Shown here: positions 43,901 to 55,704 of the stretch, piece by piece
Layout: each line of letters opens with the position of its first letter
How positions within the stretch are numbered: the first letter of the stretch is position 1
NCBI RefSeq assembly: GCF_958295425.1
Contig: NC_081146.1
Location: 25,241,316-25,305,315 of the forward strand
From: Solea solea
Lineage: Eukaryota > Chordata > Actinopteri > Pleuronectiformes > Soleidae
Direction: 5' to 3'
Length of the DNA stretch: 64,000 nt
Notes under the pieces: generated by a model
What the model saw: only the letters and a program-made list of their open reading frames with translations
The model's database searches: none
What the model was told of the DNA's origin: nothing
Translations under genes and position numbers: made by a program

Positions 43901-45818
43901 TGATGTTGATGCCATGGTAGCACGACTACACTAGTAGTAACCATGGCACTTGCTGATTTCTGTATTTCATCTTTTCCTTATCATCCTTTTTTATATGATT
44001 ATTTATTCCTGTTTCTTTATCCATATGTTAATAAAAGGATGTGCTGTGATGATCGGTTCATCTATCCAAACACTCACAGATTGATTTAGTTTAGTCTCGT
44101 TCTCCACTAATGATCAGTTTTCTGCCAAATTTCCACAGGAAGAATCAGCGTGGCGTCAGCTGTGGACGCATATTTCATCAAATGTTGCTCCGCTTGACCT
44201 TCATCTTTCCATCACATGAAACTTATTATTTTCACTTAATGAATCTCCCTCCCCTCTCTCTCTCCCTGTCTGTGTGTCTCTATCTCACTCACTCACTCAC
44301 TCACTGTCTGTGTTTTTGCCAGGAGTCATTTGTTCGGGCAAAGAATTGGGTTAAAGAGCTTCAGAGACAAGCCAGTCCAAATATTGTAATAGCTCTGGCC
44401 GGGAACAAGGCTGATCTGGCCAACAAGAGAGCGCTGGACTTCCAGGTTTGTCCTCTTTAACGCTGTTTTTTAAACATAAACACAAACACAGACATCGTTA
44501 GCAGACATGTTCTTGGACTGATTTATGTTCCACATTCCAACATTCTTGACCCTCAGTCGTCCCGTGAAACTTTGCCTCCTCCTTCCTTGTTGTGTAAAGT
44601 GACGCCGCGTGTTTCTCGCGTTTGCTTCAGGACGCACAGTCGTACGCCGACGACAACAGCTTGCTCTTCATGGAGACGTCGGCAAAGACCTCGATGAACG
44701 TGAACGAGATCTTCATGGCCATTGGTAAGTTGAGGCCGCAATGAAACTCTCATCTTCATCTTTAGCTATTTTGATCACTAAATAATCAGTAAGAGTGGGG
44801 TTTTTTATAATCAAAATTCAGCTTCTTAAATGTGAATATTTTCTGGTTTCTTTGCTCCATATCAACAAAGTAATCTTTAAAACTGAATCATTTTGGTTTT
44901 GTTGACACATTTTTAATTCTACTGCTTAGAAAATGTTGTTCTCATGCATGTTGTTCCCCGGCCCGGCCCTGCGCTGCTGCTGTATACACACAAACGCTCC
45001 CCCAGTCAGAGTGGCTGTTTATGATATGATGAAAGTTCATGATATTCCATCGAAGAAGAACTGAGTGACTTCGTCCAGGATAAATGTTTACAGCTGTTAT
45101 AAATGAAGTCAGGTCTGATAGTTTTGCCTAAAAGAGCCTGTTTTCAGATTAACGACGATAATAATGTCAAAAATAATATCGACTACACCCTGAAGAAAGC
45201 ACAAGCCGGTACGGTTTCTAGTGAGCTGAGCCGATACTAAAAATGTGACGTTGACGGACTGCTGGCCACTCAGAGTGTCGTCACTGTGAACTTCAGTGAA
45301 GTAGTGAACGATTCTGTGAACAAAGCTTTTTAATCAACTGATTCTAATGATTCAGTTACACTGAAAACAACTGCTTTACAAGCCACTCGTTTGTGTGTTT
45401 GTCGTGTATTAAAACACGTTGCGGCAGTTTCACACAACCAGGCTATGATGACTCCGCCCCCGTTGAGGAGGTACTATGAAGTCATGGAAAATGATTCCGA
45501 GTTGAGTCGAGCTGGAACTGTATCGTGAAAAAGCGCCTCCTTGACGATACTGTCGCATTGTTTTTGTTTTTGTTTTATACCAAGACCAAACAGAGGCAGG
45601 AAAACAACAACACTAAACACACACACTGCAGCTTTAAAAGTGAATATAAGTCATAAATGTACGTATGGTTTTTGGTTTAAAAACGTTTGTGTGTCGTTGC
45701 AGCAAAGAAACTTCCCAAGAACGAGCCTCAGGCCGCCGGCACCAGCGCCGGACGCAACAGAGGAGTGGACCTGACAGAGACGGCTCAGCCCACCAGCCGC
45801 CCCTGCTGCAGTAACTAA
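40813..45818 (+). CDS. rab5a: Rab5A small GTPase (five coding exons)
   Basis: Rab5 GTPase, which controls fusion and motility of early endosomes when GTP-bound. Exons 40813-40978, 43380-43531, 44323-44445, 44631-44724 and 45703-45818 join to 651 nt, giving 216 residues and TAA. All junctions are GT-AG and all phases agree. Visible motifs: P-loop GESAVGKS (28-35), switch I threonine T53 before IGAAF, WDTAGQE (75-81, catalytic Q80), GNKAD (133-137), ETSAK (162-166) and the C-terminal CCSN, whose two cysteines are the prenylation site. The N-terminus [13 protein letters not shown] and [10 protein letters not shown] match Rab5A better than Rab5C; mammalian Rab5A is 215 aa. The start lies 70 nt into exon 2 after a non-coding exon 1. 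Teleosts can carry two rab5a copies (aa/ab), and I cannot say which this is. It is divergent from efhb across a shared promoter region. Confidence 0.97.
41341..41440 (+). repeat. Fragment of a dispersed GGGATGCACGATATT repeat
   Basis: Begins TAGGGATGCACGATATTG and contains ATCAGCCGATATTGGC, wording I recognise from a common fish miniature element. It is truncated on the right by the neighbouring hAT-like insertion. Confidence 0.55.
41457..41703. mobile_element. hAT-like miniature element in rab5a intron 2
   Basis: 247 bp bounded by inverted ends YAGGGCTGAAC and flanked by the exact 8-bp duplication GCTGCTAC (41449-41456 and 41704-41711). An 8-bp duplication and CAGGG/TAGGG ends are hAT hallmarks. 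It has no coding capacity. Confidence 0.8.
43010..43145 (+). repeat. Second copy of the GGCCACCGTAGTTCCC repeat family
   Basis: Lies in rab5a intron 2: GGCCACCATGGTTCCC, CTCACAATTAAATGTCGC, TAATTCCTACACAGTGGAAC. Confidence 0.6.
43380..43531 (+). CDS. rab5a: rab5a coding exon 2 of 5 (switch II)
   Basis: 152 nt between acceptor CCCCTGCAG and donor GAG|GTGAGT. It supplies the rest of A56 and runs to E106, including WDTAGQE and YYRGAQAA. Confidence 0.96.
44323..44445 (+). CDS. rab5a: rab5a coding exon 3 of 5 (NKxD)
   Basis: 123 nt, phase 0 at both ends, acceptor TTTTTGCCAG and donor CAG|GTTTGT. Residues 107-147. Contains RQASPNI, whose S124 aligns with mammalian Ser123, and the guanine-specificity motif GNKAD. 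Confidence 0.96.
44631..44724 (+). CDS. rab5a: rab5a coding exon 4 of 5 (ETSAK)
   Basis: 94 nt after acceptor TTTGCTTCAG, ending at donor ATTG|GTAAGT. Codes for residues 148-178 and the first base of A179, including YADDNSLLF and ETSAK. Confidence 0.96.
45190..45540. repeat. Dispersed fish repeat in rab5a intron
   Basis: Contains GAGCTGAGCCGATACTAAAA, GACTGCTGGCCACTCAGAG and GACTCCGCCCCCGTTGAGG. This wording recurs in part at 34610-34680 (CCGTTTCCATCATGGTACGG) and 53760-53900. Family not assigned. Confidence 0.4.
45703..45818 (+). CDS. rab5a: rab5a coding exon 5 of 5 (hypervariable tail)
   Basis: 116 nt after acceptor GTCGTTGCAG. It encodes KKLPKNEPQ, a variable linker, [10 protein letters not shown] and the terminal CCSN, then TAA at 45816-45818. 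Confidence 0.96.
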
Positions 45819-45841
45819 CCCAGCTCCTCCTGCTCATCGTC

Positions 45842-45872
<31 letters not shown>

Positions 45873-48090
45873 TCACACACCCTCCACTCTCTGCTCCCTC
45901 TGGACATCGGGCTCCTCGGCTCTCTGACGTCAGACCTGACCCGTCCTCCTCCTCCTCCTCCTCATCCTCTCACTCCCTTGGTTTAGCTAAAAAAGACTCT
46001 GTAGAGCTGCATTTCTAATACTTTTATTTTATTTTTTGTTCATGTTCTTCTTCTTGTTTTTGTTTGTTTGTTTGTTCTTAACTTTTTTTTTTAAAGAAGT
46101 GTATATCAGTATAATGGATGCATGAATCACTACAACGCCTAAACAAAAGAAACACACACACACACATAAACGTGTCGTTTTTGTTCCGTAATAAGTTGGA
46201 AGGCGAACTAACCCCCGGTGTAAGACCGCACTGAGCGAGTGAGAAACCATGTGAACGTGTGATGTTTGTTTGTTTGTTTGTTTTCCTGCAGATGAGAAGG
46301 TGGAGCCTTATTTTGTCACTTCACAGTGGGGGGGAGGGGGTGAATGGATGAAAACCTTTATTTTTTTTGCTCACAATCACCAAGAAAACCCAAGTTCTTC
46401 CCCCGTCCTCCAGAGGAAACATCTGCAGCCAAGTTTTTGAAAAGAAGGTGGATTTGCACAAAAGATTTAGACGATTATGATAAACATCAACCGATCTGAT
46501 AGTTTCCTTGTCGTTTACTGTTAAAAAAAGAAAGAAAAGTCTTCATCTCTAGAGCTACTCACTCGTGGTGCGGACGGAGGAACCTGAGGAACCTGAGGAA
46601 CCTTCAGGCTAAAACCCAGAAAACTGGTGTGACGAGATCCTGTAGATGGAGCTTTTTCTGTTCACATCGAGACCAGGTTTTTGTAACGTCCCGCGGGACC
46701 TGAACGCGTCCTCACGTTCGAGCCGATCGCAGGAGCTATGCTGGGAGGTCGTTTCAACGAACGTCAACGACACATGAGTCCACACGCCTCAGCCGCATGA
46801 ACGCACTCCAGCCTCAGGACGGATTAAGGACCGCCTCCCTCGGATGACGTCATCTAATCTCCACCTTTTTTCTTTTTGTCACACTAATCCCAAATTAATA
46901 ATAGCTACACACCAAGACAAACAGATTTTAACTCTCTGATAATCTGTTCATTTAGGCTCTTTGAAGACTTTATTTTGTTCCTGCAAACAGACGTGACGTC
47001 ATATTTTGTATTTGAATAAAGGGGGCGGAGTGAAGCCACATCCGATTTTTGTGTGGCGTACGTAGCGTTGTACACGTGTGATCGGATCTCTGAGGATGGA
47101 TGGAACGATACCACCGATATCAGTCCAGTACTGTAGGTTTAGACCTGTTAACCACCCATTTTTGCCGAGTCATTTCAGGCTACTTCACCAAGACCTAATT
47201 CTCCAACTGTGTTGACAAATATTCTTCAACACGACTCGGATGAAATGCTGTGGCTGGTTTTTATTTTACATTATTTTACAGTCTGTGCATAGTGAAGCAG
47301 ACGGAGTGTGGTATCGGCTCATCCCTACGTAATCCCGGGTCCGTTGAGTCCACGCTGACAAAACATGGTTCCACGTGAAAAACTTGTTTTTTGTTGGTTT
47401 TAAAAAGCCAGTTGTCGACCTGCGTCACCTCAGATGTTGTGATATTATTTTGGTTTTGCACACAAACAGAAAATCGGACGACTTTTCATTGTTACAGACT
47501 AAAAAAAATGTGGATCTGGGCTGCGATGTCGTCGTTGTCGTCGTCTCCCTCCTCCTCCAGCACATCTCACTCACACAAAGTCATCCCGGAAAATTTACAC
47601 AGAGATTCCGAACAATTGTACAGTTCAACGCACGTTAGTTTCTGCTTTTATTTTTTATTTTTTTGGTTTTGTTTTGGACCTTTTGTCACAAACGGGTCTA
47701 ATTTGGTGGTCTTTCTTTTCTTTTTTGTTAATCTGTAGTGATATTAACAAAAATCCCCTCCGTGGTGTCTTGTTACTTTTTCTCCCAAATGGTCCATGGT
47801 CATGTTTGAAAGGAACTTTTATTGCATTGCACAGTGTTTATCATGTTTTAAACTCGATGACGACCGCCCGTGGATTTTATATGACAGACTGTATTGGACT
47901 TGCTAACCTTACGGCTGTACACACAGGTAGCATCATTAACCTGACCATGGTGGTCTCTCCTGCAGCTCAATGAATTTTAATAATGTAAAAAAAGAAAGAA
48001 AACAGCATTACTAGTGATGGGCTGATCAGTTTTGAGTGTCTGAATACAAGTTAATAAATTCAATAAAGAGGAAATGAGTGTGGTTATTTT
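45819..48090 (+). other. rab5a: rab5a 3' UTR (two possible ends)
   Basis: Untranslated sequence after TAA. AATAAA hexamers lie at 47015-47020 and 48062-48067, so the UTR could be about 1.2 kb or 2.25 kb long. It contains a CA run at 45842-45868, T-rich stretches near 46025-46100, and no competing coding exon. Which site is used cannot be told from sequence alone. Confidence 0.55.
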
Positions 48091-49144
48091 GAAAAGTGAC
48101 ATCCCGACGTGATTACGCGTTATGTCATTTATCTGTTTCAGTCCGGAAAATGTCAGGAAATGATGTTCTCAAATGTTTTTATCCACAAACTAGATTTATT
48201 TGTTACATGGAGCAAAGACACCAGGAAATATTCACATTTATGAAGCTAGAAAATCAGAAAATGCTGTAATCGACAAATTCGGTTATCCCATGAGGCATTA
48301 AAGGTTTAATGTAATAAAGATTAGTGACATCTCCTGTATCCAACCTCATAAGGGAACTACGGTGGTCTTCACATACCAAAAAAGTCTAAGTTATTCTAAG
48401 TTTGCTTTTCCAGTTGCTGTTTTTGTAAACTTTTGTTGTCACACCGAAGTCCATAGAGAAAAATCAGCATCTGCTGCCTCGTGTGGCCGTTTTGTGTCAC
48501 TGACGTTAACCTGAATGAAGAATTTTAAACACAAAATTCACAAAATAAACATATTTGAACTTACTAATGGGGGCAGCAGTGGATCAACAACTGCTGTGTG
48601 CTGTGATGTTAAATTGTTGATTTTCTCTGTGGAGTTTGGTGTGGAGGTGAAAGTGCTTTACAGTTTTCAGTTAAAATTGAGTGTTATATCAACTGTAAGC
48701 CTCAAATTTCACCTCATGGTGGCAGTAGAGTCAAGGCCTGGAGGGGACTGGTCATATTACAAGATGTAGAATGTATTGTCAGTGATGAGGACAAACATTT
48801 ACAATCTTTTAAAAGATATATTCTAGGTCTATAATTGTCCATATTATTAAGTTTACCGGTCTTTTCTTTAATAACAGACACTAACAGATATAAAAGTGAG
48901 TTTATTAGGAGGAAGAAACATGAACTAGAAGATGATCTGCTGTCAATATGATCGTCTAGGCCACAAGTAGAACATTGACATTTTCCATTATTTAATCAAT
49001 AATGTAATGTTTTTAACTCAATTTTCTCACTTCTCCACACATTTCTCTCGACTCATCTCCCACTAAACGTCTCGTCTGAACTCCCGGCCTCAAAATCTGC
49101 AGTCGTGACCTCCTGCTGCTCCTGTCAATTACACTGTGTGTTCA

Positions 49145-49176
<32 letters not shown>

Positions 49177-51164
49177 GGATCAATAAATGATTAAACTCAG
49201 TCTCCGAGGAACAAAAGTGAAAAGAGACAAACTTCATCATCAGCAGATGGACGATGCTGGTTTCTCTCTTCTCCTCTTCTCTCTTCCTCTATGAAATAAA
49301 AAATACTGTAATAATATGTTCAGAAAAAGAAGAGAGAGAATCCACAAGTGAGTTCAAATAATAATTACTTTGGATTTTAGACACACGGGAAAAGATAAAG
49401 TTTATAAAAATGAAAGATTTCCTCTCTTTCCCCTGATGAAATAAACTGTGTGAGTTTTCACCAGTAACCACTCGCTCACGCTCACTGAAAACATGAAAAT
49501 CTGAGTTCAGTCACTTCACAAAAGGCTCATTTTATAAATGATTTACCTTTAAGTGCATGTCTGACACATTTTCTAAACTGGAAAAGGAAGTTTGTGTTGT
49601 TCCGTAGACCATTTTCTCCCCCCACACCAAACTCCATGGAGAAAACCAGCGATTTTACGTCACAACACACAGTAGTTGTTGACCCACTACTGCTCCCATT
49701 TATAAGTTCAAATATCTCATTTAGTTAGTTCTGTGTTTAAAATTCTTCATTCGGATTAACCACAGTGACACAAAGTGACCACACGAGGCAGCAGCAGACC
49801 AGCAGCTCCTGTGTCCCCCACCAGCTAAAAACGCTGATTTTCTCTATGGGGTTTGGTGTGAGTAAAAAAAAGCATTTACCAGTTTACAAAAAAACATATG
49901 AAACAAACTGAATGTCATTTCTCTTACTCTACTTTCCCACAACGTGCCCTTTCTCATGTTGACATTCAGCAGTAACCGCAGCGATGCACAAAGCAACGTT
50001 TTTCTCTCTCTCTCGAGTCGGAACGTCGGATGGCATTTCGCTTCCATCACAGAGAGACTTGCCAGAAAAGCTTCATACAAATGTTGGACGTTATGAGTCA
50101 CTGTGTCGCCGCCTGCTCTGCTGCTGTTTCTGCTGCTGTTTCTGCTGCTGCTGCGTTTTGTCCAGAAAGTTAAATCACAGGCCTTTGATGAAAAGTTCAA
50201 ACCGACGGCGGTTTTGAGATTCTAAACCTCCGATCTTTCCTCCTGTCACTCAAACACTCCTGAACCAAATCTGGAACTTTAATTTCTGACCACTGAAGAA
50301 CTGTGGAATATGGAAACATATATACCGTATGCCCTTTAGACGTTTCCCTCTGTGGCTTAGCTACAATAAAATTCAAGGTACATGGAATCAGAACTAAGAC
50401 GAACAATATTAATCATAATAATCCTGATTATTGGGATTTATAGCTGTTTTTAATGTAATGGGAAACAGCAAAAACTTCATCATATAATCATATAATATTA
50501 ATAAAATTAATCTGTAGCAGCCTCAAACTCTTCAGATGAAGATACATCACTCCTAAACCAGACAGTGTTGGTTAAAACATTTACTTTTACAGTTATTTTA
50601 CGGAGACCGTAATATGATATTGTATAAAAGTAAAAGAGATGAGGCAAAAATACAACATAAAATATAAAAACGACCCTAAATTTAGTTAATATTCCTGTAA
50701 TTTTCTGTTGACTGGCTCATCACATTGTTATTTTCCTTTGTTTGTGTATCGTATGATGATGTTTTACTGTTTGTCATTCATCATTTTCTTAAATAAACTG
50801 CATAAATTTAAAGAGATGACTTTGTTTTGAGCACTCGTCACAGTTAAGTGGCCAACGCAGCCTCTTAGCTGTGTTTTCATTCTCATTCTTTTGCTGTCGA
50901 CACAGGGGTTAACAAATGCTGTCAAATCAAAGAAATCATCAAAACAGAGAGAGAACTCTTCTAAATTAGAGCTTAATGATAAATAAACGAGAAATAAAAG
51001 CCTCCCTGACTAAATCTGTCGTGTTTCTAACATAAAAACCCTCCGAAGAATCTGATAAATGACCTTAGACTTTACCTCAGAATGTGTAATCTTCCAAAAA
51101 AACGAGTGACTCGGAAGAAAAATAGTAACAAGTCTATTAGTGTATGATGAAAGCAACGCAAACC

Positions 51165-51520
51165 AGCATAAATAAGCATTGACTAGCATGGTCTACCAGC
51201 TAAACCAGCACTAAACCAGCATAAACTAGTAAAGACCCGTATGGTCTATCAGCTAAACCAGCATAAACTAGCAAAGACCTGTATGGTCTACCAGCATAAA
51301 CCATCATTGAGCAGTATGGTCTACCAGCTGAACCAGCACCAAACCAGCATTGACCCGTATGGTCTAACAGCTAAACCAGCACCAAACCAGCATAAACTAG
51401 CAAATACCTGTATGGTCTACCAGCTAAACCAACCCCAAACCAGCACTGACCAGTATGGTCTACCAGCTAAACCAGCACCAAGCCAGCATAAACCAGCATT
51501 GACCAGTTTGGAAACTATGG
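51165..51520 (+). repeat. Minisatellite rich in GGTCTACCAGCTAAACCAGC
   Basis: Irregular tandem units of about 40-55 bp built from ACCAGCATAAACTAGC, TATGGTCTACCAGC and TAAACCAGCACC. The 114-codon plus frame here simply translates the repeat. Confidence 0.8.
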
Positions 51521-53806
51521 TCTATGTTGGTTTTCCATTAGGACCAGTGTACGTTAAATTATTGGTTAAAAATCAACTGAAATAAAAATACAAAATACTC
51601 AATTTGAAATGTTCACAGAGTAAGAAAATATAAACAACAAAAGTTTTTTAATTCAGTTAAAAATGCAACAACAAACTCAACACTCATGGTGCGTTCCATT
51701 TTCAGAAAAAACTTGGAATTTCCCGCGTAAAGAAACGCCTCCTGAACTCAGGGTTTCCAACTCGAACGCTGCAGAGTTTACGGAAAACTTTTTAAGAAGG
51801 AAAAAGGAAAAGATCGTATCAGGAAAGTTCTTTAAGTGTCAAACAGAAGTGTCAGAGTTTCTGCTTCTTCACGAAACTGTACAGGATGTGACTGTTGTCC
51901 GTGGAAACCAAGGATGATAATAAAATAGGAAGCACAAAGACTAGTTCTCGACGTTGAAAGTGATTTCTGGAGTCAGACTGGGCTCCAGCGCTCAGCTCTG
52001 TCTTTCTTCACCGGCGATAATGCGATTGTTTCGCGTCCAGATGGCAAAGTTTTTCCTTGAGGTTGAAGAAGGAAAAATATCAGAAAATGGATTTTCAACA
52101 TGTGCCAGAACTAAAAGGTGATATTCACTTTCCCTTCACGAGGATGTCAACACAGGGTTTTTTTTTTAGTGAATCTCAAAGCGGTGAAGACAGGACGACA
52201 TTTAGCACTTTACGGATTAATCATCGCTGCTGTGGTGAAGTCAAATAAAGTCTCCTCTCTCTGAGCAGATCTGGTTTTGATCCTCGGATCTGCTTCAGTT
52301 TACACTTGTTCATTAGAGGGAAAACACTTGTTGTGGCTTCAGGAGAAACCACTTCCTGGATTGAGTCATTCGAAACCCTGGTGAAAGTGTGTTTGTGTGG
52401 CTGTGAAAGTCGAATTGTGGGATATTAACAGGTGAATCATTCATGGGAGATCAAACATCGGCCACATTTAAAAGGAGATAATTAATCTTCTACCACTTTG
52501 AGAGTCGCTGGTGCAAATCCCAGCTGACACAACCTCATGTGTAGAATGATCATTTAAAGAAAACAAATCAAGAACAATTTACTATCAATATTATCAATAA
52601 ATTCACAACTTACTTGTGGTTTAAATTGTTCAATACCACGGTTTTCTGATTAATACCGGATAAATACTGCTAAATTACAGTAGAAAAGTACACAGGAAAG
52701 TAGATTACATTAAACAGTTTATAGTGTAGTAAATTTACTACACAGTGATATTTACTGTGAAAGCACAATAAACCACTCATCTTAACAGTGCCTGTTTCAG
52801 CTGCAGTTCACCGCGGTCACCATGTGAGGGCAGCAGTGCACCACAACCACATACAGTCATGTTTCAAACATTTAAAAAAACAAACAAACAAAAAAACAGT
52901 CACCTGACAAAATTAATGTTTTTTTACATTTGATAACTACATTTTTTCCCACGACATATCAGGAAAGTATGACTCAGCTTTAAAAGAGTTGCTATAACAT
53001 ATATATATATATATTTTCTGCTTTAGAACAAACTCGGTTGCAAGTCACTGAAAGAATTTGCACACGTGTTAATTTTTGCATGAATTTACTGCAAAAGAAA
53101 TAAAAAAAAACTGAAATAAAAGAGGAAATTTAGAAAAAAAAACAATTACAGATTCTTCATCCATAATGGACCTGCAGGCTGAAGACACGGTTACCACGGT
53201 GACGAGCAGCAGCAGCAGCAGCTCTGGCTCGTTAGCTCCTGTGGTTTGTTTTGTCTGTGAGGCTGATGCTAATCTCATCCACTCATCAGCTCTTCATTCA
53301 GTGTCTCACACCTTCACTTCTGTGACTGTAAACTTTATTTTCACAGTTTATTTATTTCTACCTCATAATAAAGACTGATATTTGCAGCAAATCCCAGACA
53401 CTGAGGCACAAAAATGACACCAAAACCCAATAATTACACAGTTAAATGAGCCAAAAATGCCTGAAAACAAAGTGGGAGAAGAATATTCGTTGCAAAGTTG
53501 GGTTGAATTCTGTCTTTGAAATTTGTGAAGAAAATGACTGTATTTGACTCATATTGGTACGTACTCAAGGTCGTGAGGTCGTATCAGACATGAAAGAATA
53601 TATATGAGAATAATATAAGTGAATCAGTAGTTAAAGTAAGTAAATAAATGAGGTAAGAATGTTAAAGGATATTATATTTCATTGCCTCATCATAATAATT
53701 GTTCTTACTTACTTACATACTTATAAATAATAACTCAAAATGCCCTTCGGGAGACGTCTTCCTGGTTTTTCCATGGCTCGGCACAGTTGCAGCTGACGAA
53801 AACGAT

Positions 53807-53839
53807 ACAATTTACTACTTTTTTATAGTAGTAAATTGT
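53807..53839. repeat. 13-bp hairpin inside a dispersed repeat
   Basis: ACAATTTACTACT and AGTAGTAAATTGT pair perfectly around a 7-base loop. Confidence 0.8.
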
Positions 53840-54844
53840 TATTGAGCAGAATTTAGCTCCGCCTATTGGTACGGCCCCTTTTCCCCAGCCTTGGTGTCGT
53901 GGCTGTAGGTCCCATGACGCAAATCAATGCACGTGCAGCCCAGATTTTGGAACCACGTTGGGTGCGCATGGACAGCGCATGTGCGAACTGAACACCCGCC
54001 CCACCAGTAGGTGGAGTATTAAGCCCCGTCCACCAAGCAGAAAAAAAACATTTTGACAACAGAAGAAGAAGAAGTCGCCAAGGACAGTCTGCCGAACGTC
54101 GAACAGGCCGACACCCTGACTCCCCCTGCCCAACGGACCGGGCGTGTCAGAGGGAGCTGTGGTAGCATCTCTCTCTTCTTCTTTCTTAAAAATGTGTCCT
54201 ATTCCCTGCGTCAAGGCTTGTACCGCCACCCGATGGTGAAGTGGGATACTACAGGACAATTACTCGATTATTAATCGACTATTTTCATAGTCGATTAAGT
54301 GGGTTTGAAGCTTTTTTTCATGATTAAAAACAAGATTTCCGATAAGGTTTTAGCTTCTTAAATGTCAATATTTTCTTTGCTTTATGGACCAAACAATGAC
54401 TCGTTTAATCGATTATGAAATTAGCTGCAGCTCCACCTTGTAAATGTTCTTTTCCGTGCGGAATTTGGTTTTATTGAATGTGCTAAACAAATAAAGCCGT
54501 TCTGCCTTTAACATTTTAACATGTTTATTATTTGCAACCACAAGTGAAACATGAGTTTGTGTTACTTTACGAGAGGTTACGTCCAGGACTGTTTATCTGC
54601 AACGTCACAAAGTTTCCGTCATAAAAGTGTCAGATTTTAAACATCCTGTCGTCTTCTAAACATCCAAATGTAGACCAAAGATTAAACACTTTAATTCCCT
54701 TATAATAAAAGTATCCAATCAAAAGCAAGAAAAAGCAGAATCACAGGAAGATTCTGTGTTTCATTCTGAGGAAAAAGCTTTAATGCAGGTGAACTGAAGC
54801 TCAATAGAACCTGAGCAGATAAAGATAAAATCACTCTCTAAGCC

Positions 54845-55160
54845 GAGTCATTTCTCTCTCTCTGCAGCTTCAGGAAGGTTCTATATATTTGGAGATTGCG
54901 ATCTTCCAGCTGCGGCCACCGCGTCTTTCATCCACTATCTGCAGCACTTTACATTCATGTGCTCTAAATGACATAACGTCGTCTCACGGCGAGATACTTA
55001 TTTAGCTCCTCAGAGCAGAGTAAAGTATTTACGGTTGTGACATCGCGCTGATAAACGAGCGAGGCGTCGCCGTCGCCGTCACGGAGGCTCGGCTTTTTAC
55101 GACTTTCACTGCGTCCTTCACATTTTACAGAGCGGTCATACATGGCTGCTCGTGACTGGA
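54845..55160. other. Possible conserved non-coding element
   Basis: Complex sequence (GGTTCTATATATTTGGAG, CCAGCTGCGGCCACC, TGACATAACGTCGTCTC) between ordinary AT-rich stretches. The minus frame over 54964-55197 has no recognisable product. Confidence 0.3.
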
Positions 55161-55612
55161 CCATCACACACACACACACAGCTGTCGTTTCAATCACTAA
55201 ATCTTAGCTTTAACATTATTTTGTGTTTCAGTTGTTGTTGAGTTTCTGAACCCGAGGTCGGATTTCCAGCTCAGAAAAACTGAAGTAACCTCACAAACAC
55301 CGTGTCAACAGTGAAAACACTGCTACTTTTACTGTTAATTGCACTTTTGTCGTCCATGTCAACTCAGCCGTACAAGTAGTAAATGTTAATTTTTAAACCG
55401 TGGACATGTTGCTTCTCTGTGGTCTCCAATTTTGTTCAATAAAATCTCTATCCCTGCATCTCTGCACATGACCAAAAACCATCTCAACCTTCACGCTTAC
55501 TTTATCTCTAAATTGTTCAATCTAAGCGCTAAGTTCCTCGAACATGCTAATTTCTAACCCTGGTCCATCCTGGTCTCACTCCCAATGACAATCTCAGGAT
55601 CTTCAGCTCTGA

Positions 55613-55704
55613 CACCTCCAGGTCCACCTCCAGGTCCACCTCCAGGTCCACCTCCAGGTCCACCTCCAGGTCCACCTCCAGGTCCACCTCCAGGTCCACC
55701 TCCA
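55613..55704 (+). repeat. 12-bp minisatellite (CACCTCCAGGTC)n
   Basis: About eight near-perfect copies. Because 12 is divisible by 3, a plus frame reads Pro-Pro-Gly-Pro repeats, but no exon context supports coding. Confidence 0.9.

Noticed and set aside
49844..50217. Ser/Arg- and Cys-rich frames on opposite strands
   Set aside because: They derive from a CTG/CTGTTT-type run near 50118-50155 and share no family resemblance.
51165..51585. CRISPR-like repeat array and 114-codon frame
   Set aside because: Units vary in length, spacers are not unique, and the context is a vertebrate genome. It is a minisatellite.
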